This document shows positions 63,894 through 64,000 of a DNA stretch of 64,000 bases, in pieces. The position numbers were made by a program, and so were the translations under genes. The stretch is taken from the NCBI RefSeq assembly GCF_934202705.1, contig NZ_CAKPYE010000008.1:1-64000 (forward strand). Reading direction: 5' to 3'. This DNA comes from an uncultured Limosilactobacillus sp. (GTDB lineage: Bacteria > Bacillota > Bacilli > Lactobacillales > Lactobacillaceae). Below the pieces are notes generated by a model. That model had not been told where the DNA came from. It worked only from the letters and a program-made list of their open reading frames with translations, and searched no databases. Each line of letters opens with the position of its first letter. Within the stretch, counting starts at the first letter, position 1.

Positions 63894-64000
63894 AAAAGCT
63901 GGTCAAAAAATTATTGAACAGCTTGATCAGCATTTTAAAAATAATATCGTTCTGGTTCGTTATTGGATTATTGTTAATCACTATTCACCAAAACACGGAT
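63871..64000 (+). CDS. Partial unrecognised gene, 5' end only
   Basis: The ORF starts ATG at 63871, overlapping the polymerase gene by 23 bp, and reads MVDKVWTKKAGQKIIEQLDQ to the window edge (43 codons seen). The overlap implies translational coupling and the same SOS control. I do not recognise the family; a YolD-like partner is one possibility but the visible part is too short. Confidence 0.6.
   Translation, partial: MVDKVWTKKAGQKIIEQLDQHFKNNIVLVRYWIIVNHYSPKHG

Noticed and set aside
1..64000. CRISPR array
   Set aside because: No regularly spaced short direct repeats with unique spacers were seen anywhere in the window.

Overview
The window looks like chromosomal DNA of a low-to-moderate GC lactic acid bacterium, most likely Lactobacillaceae and possibly Limosilactobacillus-like. 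The genus is inference; I cannot run a species assignment. Supporting signs are strong AGGAGG ribosome binding sites, two T-box leaders, a YSIRK/LPQTG surface protein with MucBP-type modules, a cydABCD-menA-ndh respiration block without heme or DHNA synthesis genes, and many amino acid and efflux transporters.

Layout. 1-9.1 kb: housekeeping and transport genes (nitroreductase, asparaginase, DHA2 drug exporter, tRNA-Gln, amino acid permease, Na+/H+ antiporter, HAD phosphatase, DUF2252 protein). 9.2-12.2 kb: apbE followed by two NADPH-dependent FMN reductase-type proteins. The second is fused to a PAS-like domain and an acidic tail with four DTGASASV-type motifs that resemble ApbE flavinylation sites. 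I consider this the best candidate for an undescribed system. 12.2-19.6 kb: cysteine desulfurase, an unannotated 35-aa ORF, DUF554 protein, hypotheticals, a T-box-controlled aminotransferase, and a divergent pair that looks like a ComX-type sigma factor and a ComK-like protein.

19.9-33.7 kb is a defence island: type I restriction-modification (hsdM, hsdS cassettes, hsdR), an Mrr-type nuclease, a broken second mrr, an IS3-family remnant, an unrecognised duplicated-domain gene and a DUF3841 gene. The hsdS region holds two tandem copies of a 2163-bp unit. Each unit has an inverted hsdS 3' cassette, a tyrosine recombinase and an hsdS 5' half. Every junction carries the same short near-palindromic sequence inside the NDNL codons of hsdS, so inversion or deletion at these sites would build four specificity subunits.

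33.8-48.5 kb: ASCH protein, two dehydrogenases, a CrcB fluoride channel pair, cytochrome bd oxidase with its assembly ABC transporter, polyprenyl synthase, MenA and NDH-2 (a heme/quinone-dependent respiratory module), then T-box-controlled BrnQ. 48.8-53.1 kb: a 1438-aa sortase-anchored adhesin. 53.2-58.3 kb: glyA, a GntR/FCD regulator, a TSUP permease, an AEC permease and a 2-hydroxyacid dehydrogenase, with a GntR-like operator in the AEC promoter. 58.3-64 kb: a second DHA2 exporter behind a terminator-bearing leader, azlCD divergent from a MocR regulator with a perfect inverted-repeat operator, and an SOS-type Y-family polymerase with two LexA-box matches, followed by the start of a further gene.
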